From DASSYK01 sp036258315 (GTDB lineage Bacteria > Actinomycetota > Thermoleophilia > Solirubrobacterales > 70-9), in contig DATADX010000040.1 of the NCBI GenBank assembly GCA_036258315.1, forward strand, positions 1 through 64,000: DNA of 64,000 bases, given 5' to 3'. Shown here one piece after another: positions 45,368 to 56,152 of this stretch (position 1 is the first letter of the stretch; every line of letters starts with the position of its first letter). A model generated the notes under the pieces. That model did not search any database and had not been told where the DNA came from. It was given only the letters and a program-made list of their open reading frames with translations. Position numbers and translations under genes: made by a program.

Positions 45368-46231
45368 CAGCGAGCCTCTCAGCGCCCTCGCGAGCCGCCG
45401 CGGGTCCTCGATCTGGGGGTAGTGACCGAGCCCGCCGAGCTGGGTGAGCGGGGCGGCCGGGCGGAGCGCGCGGACCCCGTCGAGGACGCGCCCGGTCGCC
45501 ACCGGATCCTCCATCCCCCAGGCGAGATGGAGGGGCTTCGGCCACGCCCTCAGGGCCCCGTGCCAGCGCTCGGCCTTCGCCTCGCGCTCGTCCATGTAGG
45601 AGATCAGCCGGTGGCCGAGTCGCTGCCCGCCCTCGGACGCGATCAGCGACCACTGGTCGGCCGCCTCCTCGTCGCTGAGCGGGTGCTGTTCCGAGAAGAC
45701 CGAGCCGAACTGGTGGCGGAAGAAGCGCTCGCTCGAGAGCCGCGCCACGATCGGGCCGAGCGGGCCGCGCAGCAGCTTCTGTGCGACCGTCGGGCTGGCC
45801 GCGCCCTGGATCATCGAGCCGTTGAACAGCAGCGCCCCGACGACCTCGATCTTCAATCCACCCTCGAGGTCCCGCGACATCAGCTCGGTCGCGACCGAGG
45901 TGCCCATGTCGTGGCCGACGAGGAAGATCGGCGCTCCGCCGCCGTGCCGGGCGACGAGCTCCTCGGCGATATCCGCCTGCTCGGCAAGCGTGTAGTCGTG
46001 ATCGGCGGGCTTCTCGGAGAGGCCGAAGCCGAGGCAGTCGAACGCGAGCACGGCGTGATCCGGTTCCTCATCCAGCAGGAAGCGCCAGTCGTACGAGCTC
46101 GACGGGAAGCCGTGCAGGAGGAGGAGCAGGGGAGCGTCCCCAGCCCGAGCGAACACGTGGATTCGGTGGCCGCCGGCCTCCTCGCTGCGGCCGCGGTCAC
46201 GCCAGGCGACCACGCGCGGGGTGAGCGTCAT
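45359..46231 (-). CDS. alpha/beta hydrolase, haloalkane-dehalogenase/epoxide-hydrolase-like
   Basis: 290 residues. HGFPSSSYDW holds the oxyanion HGFP, the nucleophile elbow is GHDMGTSV (Asp nucleophile), and GLGHYPQIEDP supplies the His. An Asp nucleophile indicates the dehalogenase/epoxide-hydrolase branch. DWRFLLDEEPDHAVLAFDCLGFGLSEKP matches that group. Substrate unknown. It begins 25 bases after dusB and ends in a hairpin before the greA promoter. Confidence 0.82.
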   Translation of the reverse strand: MTLTPRVVAWRDRGRSEEAGGHRIHVFARAGDAPLLLLLHGFPSSSYDWRFLLDEEPDHAVLAFDCLGFGLSEKPADHDYTLAEQADIAEELVARHGGGAPIFLVGHDMGTSVATELMSRDLEGGLKIEVVGALLFNGSMIQGAASPTVAQKLLRGPLGPIVARLSSERFFRHQFGSVFSEQHPLSDEEAADQWSLIASEGGQRLGHRLISYMDEREAKAERWHGALRAWPKPLHLAWGMEDPVATGRVLDGVRALRPAAPLTQLGGLGHYPQIEDPRRLARALRGSLPA

Positions 46232-46256
46232 CGCGCCGGCCCGTGCCGCGACCGCA

Positions 46257-47246
46257 TCAGGCCGCGGTGCGCACGAGCCCGAGCTCGCCCACCAGGGCGC
46301 GCGCCGACTCGAGCTCGTCGGTCGCCTGGAGGGCGGCGGCGTCGGCCTGCTCGGCGCCGAGCCGCTCCAGGTACCAGGGGTAGAACTTGCGCAGGTAGCG
46401 CGCAGCGCGGTCCGGGCCCATGTGCTCCTCGGCCCCGTCGATCACCCAGAGCAGCTCCGCGACGATCTCACCGCGGCTCGGGGGCTCGGTCCGGGTGCCC
46501 GTCAGCTCCTCGAAGATCCACGGGTTCCCGAGCGAGCCTCGCGCGATCATCACGGCGTCGGCTCCCGATTCCTCATAGGCGCGGCGGGCGTCATCGGCGC
46601 TGTCGAGCCCGCCGCTGATGACCAGCGGCGCCTCGATCGCCGCCGCGAGCTCGCGCGCGAGGGCGTAGTCGGGTTCTCCCTTGTGATGGGTGGCCGCCGG
46701 GCGCGGGTGAAACGCGATCGCGGCGACGCCGGCCTCGCCTACGAGGCGCAGGGCAAGCTCGAAACCGGATCGGTCCCCGGCGCTGAGACCCGAGCGGAGC
46801 TTGACCGTGACGGGCACCCCGCCGCCCTCACGGGCCCCCCGCGCGATCTCCAGCGCCAGCTCCTGGTCGCGCAGCAGCGAGGCCCCCGCCCCGGTCTTGC
46901 AGACCTTGCGGACCGGGCAGCCCATGTTGATGTCGATGATCGCGGCGCCCGCCCCGGCCGCGATCGCGGCCGCGGAGCGCATCACCTCGGGGTCCTGCCC
47001 GAACAGCTGAATCGCGACCGGGTGCTCGTCGGGGTGCAGGCGGATGAGCTCGCGCAGCGTGCGCTCGTTTCGGTAGTGCAGCCCGAAGCTCGAGACCATC
47101 TCGGAGACCGCCAGCCCGGCCCCGTGACGGCGCGCCTGCAGGCGCACGAACCAGTTGCCGATCCCCGCCAGCGGCGCGAGCAGCACGCGGTTGGCAACCG
47201 CGACGTCGCCGATCCGGAACGGCTCTGTCAGCGGGGGCTGGGCCAT
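46257..47246 (-). CDS. dusB: tRNA-dihydrouridine synthase, DusB-like
   Basis: 329 residues. FMN barrel with VLLAPLAGIGNWFVR, AIQLFGQDP, the hallmark INMGCPVRKVCKTGAGASLL (catalytic Cys in KVCKTGAG), VTVKLRSG, FHPRPAATHHKGEPDY and ISGGLDSADDARRAYEESGADAVMIARGSLGNPWIF. The ATHHKGEP loop varies from the usual R-x-Q-x-Y. It reduces uridines in tRNA D loops. It starts 10 bases after coaX, and precedes lysS in the backbone order as dusB-lysS does in Bacillus. Confidence 0.92.
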   Translation of the reverse strand: MAQPPLTEPFRIGDVAVANRVLLAPLAGIGNWFVRLQARRHGAGLAVSEMVSSFGLHYRNERTLRELIRLHPDEHPVAIQLFGQDPEVMRSAAAIAAGAGAAIIDINMGCPVRKVCKTGAGASLLRDQELALEIARGAREGGGVPVTVKLRSGLSAGDRSGFELALRLVGEAGVAAIAFHPRPAATHHKGEPDYALARELAAAIEAPLVISGGLDSADDARRAYEESGADAVMIARGSLGNPWIFEELTGTRTEPPSRGEIVAELLWVIDGAEEHMGPDRAARYLRKFYPWYLERLGAEQADAAALQATDELESARALVGELGLVRTAA

Positions 47247-47256
47247 GCGAACAAGG

Positions 47257-48021
47257 CTAGGCGTTGCGCTCGTGGATCAGCCTCAGCCCCTTGAGGGTGA
47301 GCAGCGGGTCGACCGAGTCGATCGTCTCGCAGTGCGGGGCGATCGTCCCCGCGAGCCCACCGGTCGCGATGTATCCCGCCCCCTCGCCGAGCTCCTCTGC
47401 GATCCGCCGGTTGATCCCGTCGACCAGGCCGGCGAAGCCGTAGGCGAACCCGGACTGAATCGCCGCGACGGTGTGCCTGCCGATCGCCGCCGGCGGGCTC
47501 GAGACGTCGATCCGGGGAAGCTTGGCGGTCCGGGCGGTGAGAGCCTCGAGCGAGATCTCCACCCCCGGTCCGATCACCCCGCCGAGGTACTCGCCGGCCC
47601 CGGAGACGACGTCGAAGTTGGTCGAGGTGCCGAAGTCGACCGTCACGCACGCGCCCTTGATCTGATCGTGCGCGGCCATGGCGTTCACGAGCCGGTCGGC
47701 TCCGAGCTCGTGGGGGTTGTCGACCAGGATCGGCATCCCCGTTTTCAGGTTCGGCCCGACCTTCAGGAAGCCCCCGCGCGTATGGCGCTCGCACAGCTCC
47801 CGGTACTCGGGGCCGAGCTGCGGGACGACGGTCGACACGATCGAGGCGTCGATCGACTCGAAGGAGAGACCGGCGAGGCCGAGCAGCCCCGCCAGCGTCA
47901 CCGCGAGCTCGTCGGCGGTCACGTGGGGGTCGGTGCCGAGGCGCCAGTCGTGCGCTAGCTCGGTCCCGTCGAAGGCGCCGAGATGGGTCTGGGTGTTGCC
48001 GATGTCGACCGCGAGCAGCAT
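47257..48021 (-). CDS. coaX: type III pantothenate kinase
   Basis: 254 residues from the ATG at 48021. The ASKHA motifs are LLAVDIGNTQTHLGAF (phosphate 1), VTVDFGTSTNFDVV (phosphate 2) and YIATGGLAGTIAPH; the pantothenate loop is HELGADRLVNAMAAH. It phosphorylates pantothenate as the first step of CoA synthesis. Only 10 bases separate it from dusB. In Bacillus coaX lies after ftsH; here it has moved within the cluster. Confidence 0.95.
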   Translation of the reverse strand: MLLAVDIGNTQTHLGAFDGTELAHDWRLGTDPHVTADELAVTLAGLLGLAGLSFESIDASIVSTVVPQLGPEYRELCERHTRGGFLKVGPNLKTGMPILVDNPHELGADRLVNAMAAHDQIKGACVTVDFGTSTNFDVVSGAGEYLGGVIGPGVEISLEALTARTAKLPRIDVSSPPAAIGRHTVAAIQSGFAYGFAGLVDGINRRIAEELGEGAGYIATGGLAGTIAPHCETIDSVDPLLTLKGLRLIHERNA

Positions 48022-48084
48022 CGCGCGATTATCGGCCAGCGCCTGCCCGCGCGGCGGGCGGGGTCTCGCATACACTCTGTATGT

Positions 48085-48834
48085 ATGGCTGAGGCGAAGC
48101 TCTACGTGATCCCCGGCTCGCACCCCTCGACCACGGCGAAGCTGATCCTGGAGCGCAAGGGGATCCCCTACAAGCGCGTCGACCTGATCCCGGTGGTCTC
48201 GAAGGGCGTCGTCCGGGCCCAGGGCTTTCCCGGCGTCACCGTCCCGGCCCTGAAGATCGAGGGCGACAAGGTCCAGGGCTCGCGTGAGATCGCGCGCGCG
48301 CTGGACCGGCTGCGACCCGAGCCGCCGCTCTTCCCCGCCGACGCCGGCGAGCGCGTCAAGGTCGAGGAGGCGGAGCGGTGGGGCGACGAGGTGCTGCAGG
48401 CGAAGCCCCGCCGGCTCACCTGGTGGGCGCTCAAGCGCAACCGGGCGCCGATGGCAACCTACTCCGAAGGCGCCAAGCTCGGCGTCCCCGTCGGCCTCGC
48501 CGTCAAGACCGGCGGCCCGATCGTGGCTCTGTCCGCGCGGTTCAACGGCGCGACCGACGAGCGCGTCCGAAGCGACCTCGCGGCGCTGCCGGCGGACCTG
48601 GACAAGATCGACGCCTGGATCGAGGAGGGCGTCCTGGGCGGGGCGCTGCTGAACGCCGCCGATCTCCAGATCGCCCCCAGCATCCGGCTGTTGATGAGCT
48701 TCGAGGACCTCCGCCCGGCGATCGAGAAGCGCCCGGCCGGCGAGCTCGCCGTCCGCGCCGTCCCGGACTTCCCCGGCCGCACCCCCCCTGTCATCCCACC
48801 GCAGTGGCTGCCGGGCTTGGCAAAGGAGGCCTGA
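48085..48834 (+). CDS. glutathione S-transferase-like protein (thioredoxin-fold N-terminus)
   Basis: 249 residues. AKLYVIPGSHPSTTAKLILERKGIPYKRVDL and FPGVTVPALKIEGDKVQGSREIARALD form a GST N-terminal thioredoxin fold with the cis-Pro in TVPAL; a helical domain follows (EEAERWGDEVL, LDKIDAWIEEGVLGG). No Cys is present at the fold's usual first turn (PGSHPST). Actinobacteria rarely use glutathione, so the thiol cofactor is unknown. TACACT 8 bases before the ATG and no ribosome site suggest leaderless translation. Confidence 0.78.
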   Translation: MAEAKLYVIPGSHPSTTAKLILERKGIPYKRVDLIPVVSKGVVRAQGFPGVTVPALKIEGDKVQGSREIARALDRLRPEPPLFPADAGERVKVEEAERWGDEVLQAKPRRLTWWALKRNRAPMATYSEGAKLGVPVGLAVKTGGPIVALSARFNGATDERVRSDLAALPADLDKIDAWIEEGVLGGALLNAADLQIAPSIRLLMSFEDLRPAIEKRPAGELAVRAVPDFPGRTPPVIPPQWLPGLAKEA

Positions 48835-48844
48835 GGGTCCGTTT

Positions 48845-48881
48845 TGGACGCTTTTCGGCCTATAGGCCGGTGAATCGTCCA
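48845..48881. terminator. nested inverted repeats between convergent genes
   Basis: Outer arms TGGACG/CGTCCA enclose a perfect inner palindrome CGGCC-TATA-GGCCG. It overlaps the folK stop codon and follows the GST-like gene by 10 bases, so it can serve both strands. Confidence 0.6.
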
Positions 48882-49369
48882 GAACCCGCGACCCGCCTGA
48901 CATGCTGGCCGGGGCCCAGCGCCTCCAGAGCGTCCGCAAGCCGCGTCCCGTCGGGGAGCGTCAGCCCGGGATCGAGCTCGAGCAGCGGGACGAGCACGAA
49001 CCGCCGGGTCGTCACCTCTGGGTGCGGGAGGGTGAGCCGCTCGGTCTCGAGCTCGACGTCACCGAGCAGCAGCAGGTCCAGGTCGATCGGACGCGGGCCG
49101 TGGCGGGGCCCGGCGAACGCGCGGCCGTGCTCGGCCTCGATTCCCTTGCTGACGCCCAGCAGGGCCTCGGGCTCGAGCGACGTCCGGATCCGGACGACGG
49201 CGTTGAGGAAGTCGGGCTGGTCGAGGATCTCGCCGACCGGCTCGGTCTCATACAGGGATGAGGTCTCCTCGACCTCCACCCCATGCCACCGCAGATCCGC
49301 GACCGCCCTGCTGAGGTGCGCCTCGCGGTCACCGACGTTCGAGCCGAGCCCGATGTAGCCGACCCGCAC
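48860..49369 (-). CDS. folK: 2-amino-4-hydroxy-6-hydroxymethyldihydropteridine diphosphokinase
   Basis: 169 residues. IGLGSNVGDREAHL, LYETEPVG, DQPDFLNAVVRIRT, GPRHGPRPIDLDLLLLGD and LPHPEVTTRRFVLVPLLELDP are all conserved, including the Asp pair binding Mg-ATP. It pyrophosphorylates the pterin before FolP acts in folate synthesis. 14 bases after folB; folP is 3.2 kb away in this window, also minus. Confidence 0.95.
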   Translation of the reverse strand: MRVGYIGLGSNVGDREAHLSRAVADLRWHGVEVEETSSLYETEPVGEILDQPDFLNAVVRIRTSLEPEALLGVSKGIEAEHGRAFAGPRHGPRPIDLDLLLLGDVELETERLTLPHPEVTTRRFVLVPLLELDPGLTLPDGTRLADALEALGPGQHVRRVAGSGRFTGL

Positions 49370-49383
49370 GCCCCGGGACTCGC

Positions 49384-49806
49384 TCAGACGCCCTCTCCGT
49401 CGTCGTCGATCTCGCGATCCGAGGCGCGCTCGACGCTGACCTCGACACCGGCCTCGTCGACGGGATAGTGGATCGGAGGCTCGGGCTTGGCCGCGCGAAC
49501 CCTGACGCTCTCGCAGTCGAAGCGCTCCATCAGGCGCTCGGCGAGGACCTGGCAGAGGCGCTCGAGCGTGCGGTAGCTGCGCTCGGTCGCCGCGAGCGCG
49601 ACGATGTCGCAGACCTCGGCGTAGTCGACCGTGTCCTCAACGCGGTCGGTGAGCACCGCATCACAGTCGGGCACGTCGAACGAGAGGTCGAACTCGAGCC
49701 GCTGCCCGATCTCCTGCTCGGCTTCGGTAACGCCGTGGTGCGTGTAAATGGAGAGTCCGCGCAGCTCGACCTCGACGCTCGAGTCGTTGGAGCCGTGACC
49801 ATCCAT
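49384..49806 (-). CDS. folB: dihydroneopterin aldolase
   Basis: 140 residues from the ATG at 49806. VEVELRGLSIYTHHGVTEAEQEIGQRLEFDL carries the YxHHG motif; VEDTVDYAEVCDIV and CQVLAERLMERF follow, then RVRAAKPEPPI with the substrate-binding Lys. A Ser/Asp-rich leader and an acidic tail (DREIDDDGEGV) are extra. It makes the FolK substrate. The open frame extends upstream but family sequence begins here. Confidence 0.92.
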   Translation of the reverse strand: MDGHGSNDSSVEVELRGLSIYTHHGVTEAEQEIGQRLEFDLSFDVPDCDAVLTDRVEDTVDYAEVCDIVALAATERSYRTLERLCQVLAERLMERFDCESVRVRAAKPEPPIHYPVDEAGVEVSVERASDREIDDDGEGV

Positions 49807-49864
49807 CACTCCAAGGTAGCTGCAAAGCTGATCTGAGAGAGTCCCGGGCATCAGCAGCGAGGAC

Positions 49865-50578
49865 GTGCTCATCGAGCGTCGCTTCCGCGGGCCGGCCGAC
49901 AGCGCCAACGGCGGCTACGCGTGCGGCGTCGTCGCGGCCGCCCTGGAGCCACGGCCGGCGGTCGAGGTGACACTTCGCGCTCCGCCCCCGTTGGACCGGG
50001 CGCTGAGCGTGGCCGACGCCGACGGTGGGGTCGAGCTGCGCGACGGCGAGCAGCTGATCGCCGCGGCCCGCCCCGTGGCGGCGCTCGACCTCGCCCCGCC
50101 GCCGCCGGTCACGCTCGAGGCGGCCGCCCAGGCGCGCCGGGACTCTCCCCTTCAGGAGCGCCACCCCTACCCGTCGTGCTTCGTCTGCAGCCCGGAGCGC
50201 GTGGCCGGCGACGGGCTGCGGGTGATCTGCGGGCCGGTGCCGGGGCGCGATCTGGTCGCGGCGCCCTTCGAGACCGCCGACTGGATGGCCGCGAACGGAA
50301 CGGCCGTGCGCGACGAGCTGATCTGGTCAGTGCTCGACTGCCCGAGCGGGATCGCCGGGATGCTCGAGCCGGAGGTCGGGGTGACGATGCTCGGACGGCT
50401 GACCGCCGAGCTGCGCTCCCCGGTCGTCGCGGGAGAGGACTACGTGGCGGTCGGGTGGCTGACGGGGCGCGACGGCCGCAAGGTCCACGCCGGGTCCGCG
50501 ATCCTTGACCGCGCGGGGGAGCCGCTCGCGCTGGCCGCAGCGACCTGGATCGAGCTGCGCGACCAGCGATCGGCGTGA
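49865..50578 (+). CDS. double-hotdog thioesterase-like protein
   Basis: 237 residues. The N-terminal half (RRFRGPADSANGGYACGVVAAALE) and the C-terminal half (TMLGRLTAELRSPVVAGEDYVAVGWLTGRDGRKVHAGSAILDRAGEPLALAAATWI) both look like hotdog modules of acyl-CoA-binding proteins. Between them is a conserved PSCFVCSPERVAGDGLRV segment with two Cys spaced CxxC. No catalytic Asp/Glu can be assigned with confidence. Stop overlaps the next start by 4 bases, so it is coupled to a hydrolase. Function unknown. Confidence 0.58.
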   Translation: MLIERRFRGPADSANGGYACGVVAAALEPRPAVEVTLRAPPPLDRALSVADADGGVELRDGEQLIAAARPVAALDLAPPPPVTLEAAAQARRDSPLQERHPYPSCFVCSPERVAGDGLRVICGPVPGRDLVAAPFETADWMAANGTAVRDELIWSVLDCPSGIAGMLEPEVGVTMLGRLTAELRSPVVAGEDYVAVGWLTGRDGRKVHAGSAILDRAGEPLALAAATWIELRDQRSA

Positions 50579-51492
50579 GCGCGATGTCCGCGCTGGAGCT
50601 CGATCTCAAGCACCGCTACACCGTCCCGGGCGCGGGGGCCGCGCGAATCCACTACGTCACCCGCGGTGAGGGCAAGCCGATCGTGTTCATGCACGGCTTC
50701 CCCCAGTTCTGGTTCCTGTGGCGCCACCAGCTCGCCGACCTCGGCGAGGACCACGCCGTGTTCGCGCCCGACATGCGTGGCTACAACCTCTCCGACCGCC
50801 CTGCCGAGATCGAGGACTACCGGATGCGCAACCTGCTCGGGGACCTCCGCGGGCTGGTCGAGGAGCTCGGGCTCGCTCCGCTCACCCTCGTCGGTCACGA
50901 CTGGGGCGGAATCGTCTCCTGGGCGTTCGCGCTCAAGCACGCGGAGATGCTCGAGCGGCTCGTGATCATCGACTCGCCGCCCCCTTTCACGTGGAACCGC
51001 GACCTGCGCGAGAGCCCCCTGCAGCGCCAGGCGGTCAACTACATGGTGGAGCTCTCCAAGCCCTCTCCGAAGCCGGAGGAGCTGCTCAGCGCGGGCGACT
51101 TCGCGATGCTGGACCGCATGCTCGAGCGGGTCGGCGGCGCCGGGGCGCGGCTGACCGACGCCGAGCGCGCCGCCTACCACCAGGCCTGGTCGCAGCCCGG
51201 CGCGCTGCGGGGCGGCCTCAACTACTACCGGGCCGCGCGGATGGGCGACCAGGTCGCCGCGGGGGGTGTCGCCGAGGAATACGAGGCGAAGATCCGGGCG
51301 CAGCAGCTTGAGGTCCCGACGCTCGTGATCTGGGGCGAGCGCGACCCGGCGCTCCTCGTCGGCCTCACCCGTGGTCTCGGCGAGTGGATCGCGGATCTCC
51401 GCGTCGAGCTGCTCGCCGACGCGGGACACTGGGTCCCATACGAGCGGCCCGATGCGGTCAACCGGCTGATTCGGGAGTTCGTGAGCGGATAG
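50575..51492 (+). CDS. alpha/beta hydrolase, epoxide-hydrolase/haloacetate-dehalogenase-like
   Basis: 305 residues. HGFPQFWFLWRHQ (oxyanion HGFP then W-x2-Q), MRGYNLSDRP, nucleophile elbow GHDWGGIVSW with Asp, WGERDPALL (acid) and DAGHWVPYERP (His). The lid region contains NYYRAAR, the Tyr pair used by epoxide hydrolases. GTG start with an ATG 9 bases later as an alternative. Overlaps the thioesterase-like gene and precedes agmatinase by 24 bases; the three could form one transcript though no pathway linking them is known to me. Confidence 0.86.
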   Translation: MSAMSALELDLKHRYTVPGAGAARIHYVTRGEGKPIVFMHGFPQFWFLWRHQLADLGEDHAVFAPDMRGYNLSDRPAEIEDYRMRNLLGDLRGLVEELGLAPLTLVGHDWGGIVSWAFALKHAEMLERLVIIDSPPPFTWNRDLRESPLQRQAVNYMVELSKPSPKPEELLSAGDFAMLDRMLERVGGAGARLTDAERAAYHQAWSQPGALRGGLNYYRAARMGDQVAAGGVAEEYEAKIRAQQLEVPTLVIWGERDPALLVGLTRGLGEWIADLRVELLADAGHWVPYERPDAVNRLIREFVSG

Positions 51493-51516
51493 GAGAGAAT
51501 CGGAGAGAGCAGCGTC

Positions 51517-52494
51517 ATGGCGATCGTCGATCCGTGCACACGCTGGGAGCAATACGGCGAGAAGCCGGATTTCGCCGGGCTGCTGACCTTCGCCGGCCTT
51601 CCGTACGGCGAGGACCCGTCCGACCTCGACGGGGTCGACGTGGCGATCGTCGGCGCCCCCACCGATGACCTGGTCAGCGACCGGCCTGGCGCACGCTTCG
51701 GCCCGCGCGGGATCAGGGCCGCCAGCGGCCCCTACGGACCGCACCTGGAGGCCAACGTGAACGCTTTCGATCGGCTCACTGCTGTGGACTACGGGGACGC
51801 GCCGGTGCTGCCGGCTGACCCCGTCCGCAGCCACGAGGCGATCGAAGCGACGGTGGGAGAGGTGGTGGAGGCCGGCGCGATCCCGATCGTGCTCGGCGGA
51901 GACCACAGCATCGCCGAGCCCGACGTCCGCGCGGTGGCGAAGAGACACGGCCCGGTCGGGCTGGTCCACTTCGACACCCACACCGACACCGGCGCCAAGG
52001 TGTTCGGAGTAGAGCTCTCACACGGCACGCCGATGTACCGCCTCGTCCAGCAGGGCCATGTGGACCCCAAGCGTTACGTCCAGCTAGGCCTGCGCGGTTA
52101 CTGGCCTGGTGAGGAGGAGTTCGGCTGGCAGGACGAGAAGGGCATCACTGCGATCTTCATGCACGACATCCGCGACCGCGGCATCCGCACGGTCGTGGAG
52201 GAAGCTGTCGAGGTCGCCGGCGAGGGACAGACCTTCCTCACGGTTGACGTGGACGTGCTCGACCCGGTGCACGCGTCCGGGACCGGCACCCCCGAGCCGG
52301 GCGGGATGACCTCGGCGGACCTGCTCTGGGCCTGCCGCGAGCTGAGCGCGCGGCTGGAGATCGTCGGAGCCGACGTGGTCGAGGTGATCCCGACCGGGGT
52401 CGGCTCCGCCGACCTCACCTGCCTGGTCGCCGACCGGATCGTGCGCGAGATCGCGACCGGGATCGCGCTCCGCCGCGGTAGTCTCGACTCGTGA
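51517..52494 (+). CDS. speB: agmatinase / ureohydrolase family
   Basis: 325 residues. The Mn2 site motifs are all present: GGDHSIAEP, VHFDTHTDTG (D-x-H-x-D), TVDVDVLDPVHASGTGTPEPGG (D-x-D and the EPGG). FGPRGIRAASGPYG near residue 65 is the usual substrate-loop region. The family includes agmatinase, guanidinobutyrase and related guanidine hydrolases; DTHTDT instead of DAHxDT and absence of polyamine genes leave the substrate open. ATG preceded by GGAGAGAG. Confidence 0.84.
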   Translation: MAIVDPCTRWEQYGEKPDFAGLLTFAGLPYGEDPSDLDGVDVAIVGAPTDDLVSDRPGARFGPRGIRAASGPYGPHLEANVNAFDRLTAVDYGDAPVLPADPVRSHEAIEATVGEVVEAGAIPIVLGGDHSIAEPDVRAVAKRHGPVGLVHFDTHTDTGAKVFGVELSHGTPMYRLVQQGHVDPKRYVQLGLRGYWPGEEEFGWQDEKGITAIFMHDIRDRGIRTVVEEAVEVAGEGQTFLTVDVDVLDPVHASGTGTPEPGGMTSADLLWACRELSARLEIVGADVVEVIPTGVGSADLTCLVADRIVREIATGIALRRGSLDS

Positions 52495-52567
52495 AGCAGC
52501 GTCGGCTGGACGCACTCTAACGCCGAGCTCGGGCTCCGCCTGGGCGGCGCCGCCCGCGAGGGCGGCA

Positions 52568-53389
52568 TCAGCGGTCGGTGAGCGAAGCGGCGCGATCCGG
52601 GTCCAGGATCGCATCCGCCACCGTCAGCGCCTCCCGCATCGGGCGGACGTCGTGCACGCGAAGCACCGCGGCGCCGTTCACGTAGGCGATCACGCTCGAC
52701 GCGATCGTGCCTCCGACGCGGCGGCCGACGGGCGCCCCGCTGACCTTTCCGATCAAGCTCTTGCGCGAGCTGCCGACGACGATCGGGCGCCCGAGCTCGG
52801 CGAGCACGGCGAGCTGGTCCAGCAGCTCCAGGTTCTGCCGGACCGTCTTTCCGAACCCGATCCCGGGATCGACCCAGATCCGCTCCTCGGCGACCCCCGC
52901 GGAGACCGCGAACTCGATCCGCTCCGCGAGGAAGGCCTTGACGTCGGCGACGACATTCTCGTAGACCGGGTTCTCCTGCATCGTCCGCGGGTCCCCGAGC
53001 ATGTGCATCAGGATCACGCCGCAGTCCCGCTCCGCGCACAGCCCGGCCAGCTCGGGGTCGCCCCGGAGCGCGGTCACGTCGTTGACGATCTCCGCCCCGG
53101 CGTCGAGCGCCGCCTCCGCAACCGCCCGCTTCGAGGTGTCGATCGAGACCGGAACGCCGGCGCCATCCTCCCCTGCGAGCCCCGCTACGACCGGCGCGAC
53201 CCGCTCGCGCTCGATCTCCGCCGGGACCGCCTCCGCCCCCGGCCGCGTCGACTCCCCACCGACATCGAGGACGTCCGCTCCCTCCGCGGCCAGCTCCCGT
53301 CCATGCGCGATCGCGCGCTCCGGATCGAGGAACTCACCCCCGTCCGAGAACGAGTCGGGCGTCACGTTGACGATCCCCATCAGCTTCAT
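52568..53389 (-). CDS. folP: dihydropteroate synthase
   Basis: 273 residues. GIVNVTPDSFSDGG and DVGGESTRPGAEAV are the two DHPS signatures; VSIDTSKRAVAEAALDAGAEIVNDVTALRG, WVDPGIGFGKTVRQN and VGSSRKSLIG complete the barrel. It joins the pterin pyrophosphate with p-aminobenzoate. Separated from ftsH by a 116-base G-run-rich gap with a strong hairpin. Confidence 0.95.
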   Translation of the reverse strand: MKLMGIVNVTPDSFSDGGEFLDPERAIAHGRELAAEGADVLDVGGESTRPGAEAVPAEIERERVAPVVAGLAGEDGAGVPVSIDTSKRAVAEAALDAGAEIVNDVTALRGDPELAGLCAERDCGVILMHMLGDPRTMQENPVYENVVADVKAFLAERIEFAVSAGVAEERIWVDPGIGFGKTVRQNLELLDQLAVLAELGRPIVVGSSRKSLIGKVSGAPVGRRVGGTIASSVIAYVNGAAVLRVHDVRPMREALTVADAILDPDRAASLTDR

Positions 53390-53429
53390 CGATCCAGCTG
53401 AAGTATCAGCCCGCTGGGCGGGGGGCGCC

Positions 53430-53445
53430 GCGGGGGGGCCCCCGC
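53430..53445 (-). terminator. G/C hairpin after ftsH
   Basis: GCGGGGG-GG-CCCCCGC, 7-bp arms in a 116-base gap of alternating G and C runs between ftsH and folP. A terminator or pause site is likely. Confidence 0.5.
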
Positions 53446-53505
53446 CCGAGGACGACGCCGTCGCCCGCAGGGGCGGGGGGCACCGCGGCCACAGGGCCCG
53501 CCCGC

Positions 53506-55467
<1,962 letters not shown>

Positions 55468-55596
55468 AGGTCGGTCCCTCGCCTGGAATTACGCGGAATT
55501 GGCGGCCGCGGATCTATCGCGAGGGTACCAGGGCACATTCGGCACGATCACAAGCGCCGCCCCAGGATCAGGGGGAATCGAGGCGGCTGGGGATCG

Positions 55597-56142
55597 CTAG
55601 TTCCCCCGCGTGTTCTCACGCAGCGCGGCGACGTAGGAGAGGTTGCGGTAGCGCTCGGCGTGGTCGAGCCCGTATCCGATCGCGAACCGGTTCGGGATCT
55701 CGAACCCGACGTAGCGAATCGGCAGGTCGACGCGCCTGCGGTCCGGCTTCGTGAGCAGCGCGCAGACCTCGACCGAGCTCGGCTGGCGGGCGCGGAGGTT
55801 CTTGAGCAGGTAGTGGAGCGTCAGGCCGGAGTCGATGATGTCCTCGACGATCAGCACGTCCCGGCCGGCGATCGAGGTGTCGAGGTCCTTGAGGATGCGG
55901 ACGACGCCCGAGGAGTCGGTCGAGGAGCCGTAGCTCGACACGGCCATGAAGTCGAGCTCGCACGGCACCGTGAGCTGGCGCATCAGGTCGGCGAGGAACG
56001 GAACCGCTCCCTTCAGGATCGCGACGAGGAGCGGGTTGCGGCCCTCGTAGTCGGCGCTCACCTCGGCCGCCAGCTCCGTGACCCGTCGCTGCAGGTCCTC
56101 CTCGGGGATCAGCACCTCCCCGATCAGCTCGTCGCCCTCCAC
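55597..56142 (-). CDS. hpt: hypoxanthine phosphoribosyltransferase
   Basis: 181 residues from the GTG at 56142. The PRPP loop is VLIVEDIIDSGLTL; LLVAILKGAVPFLADLM, AVSSYGSST and PIRYVGFEIPNRFAIGYGLDHAERYRNLSYV complete the HPRT fold. It salvages hypoxanthine/guanine. The GTG follows the tilS stop by 10 bases; the frame continues upstream only as a shadow of tilS. The tilS-hpt pair is conserved widely. Confidence 0.93.
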   Translation of the reverse strand: MEGDELIGEVLIPEEDLQRRVTELAAEVSADYEGRNPLLVAILKGAVPFLADLMRQLTVPCELDFMAVSSYGSSTDSSGVVRILKDLDTSIAGRDVLIVEDIIDSGLTLHYLLKNLRARQPSSVEVCALLTKPDRRRVDLPIRYVGFEIPNRFAIGYGLDHAERYRNLSYVAALRENTRGN

Positions 56143-56152
56143 GCGCAGGAGT

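Noticed and set aside
53390..53505. Small gene in the G/C-run gap between ftsH and folP
   Set aside because: No frame with start, ribosome site and non-repetitive composition; hairpins explain it better.
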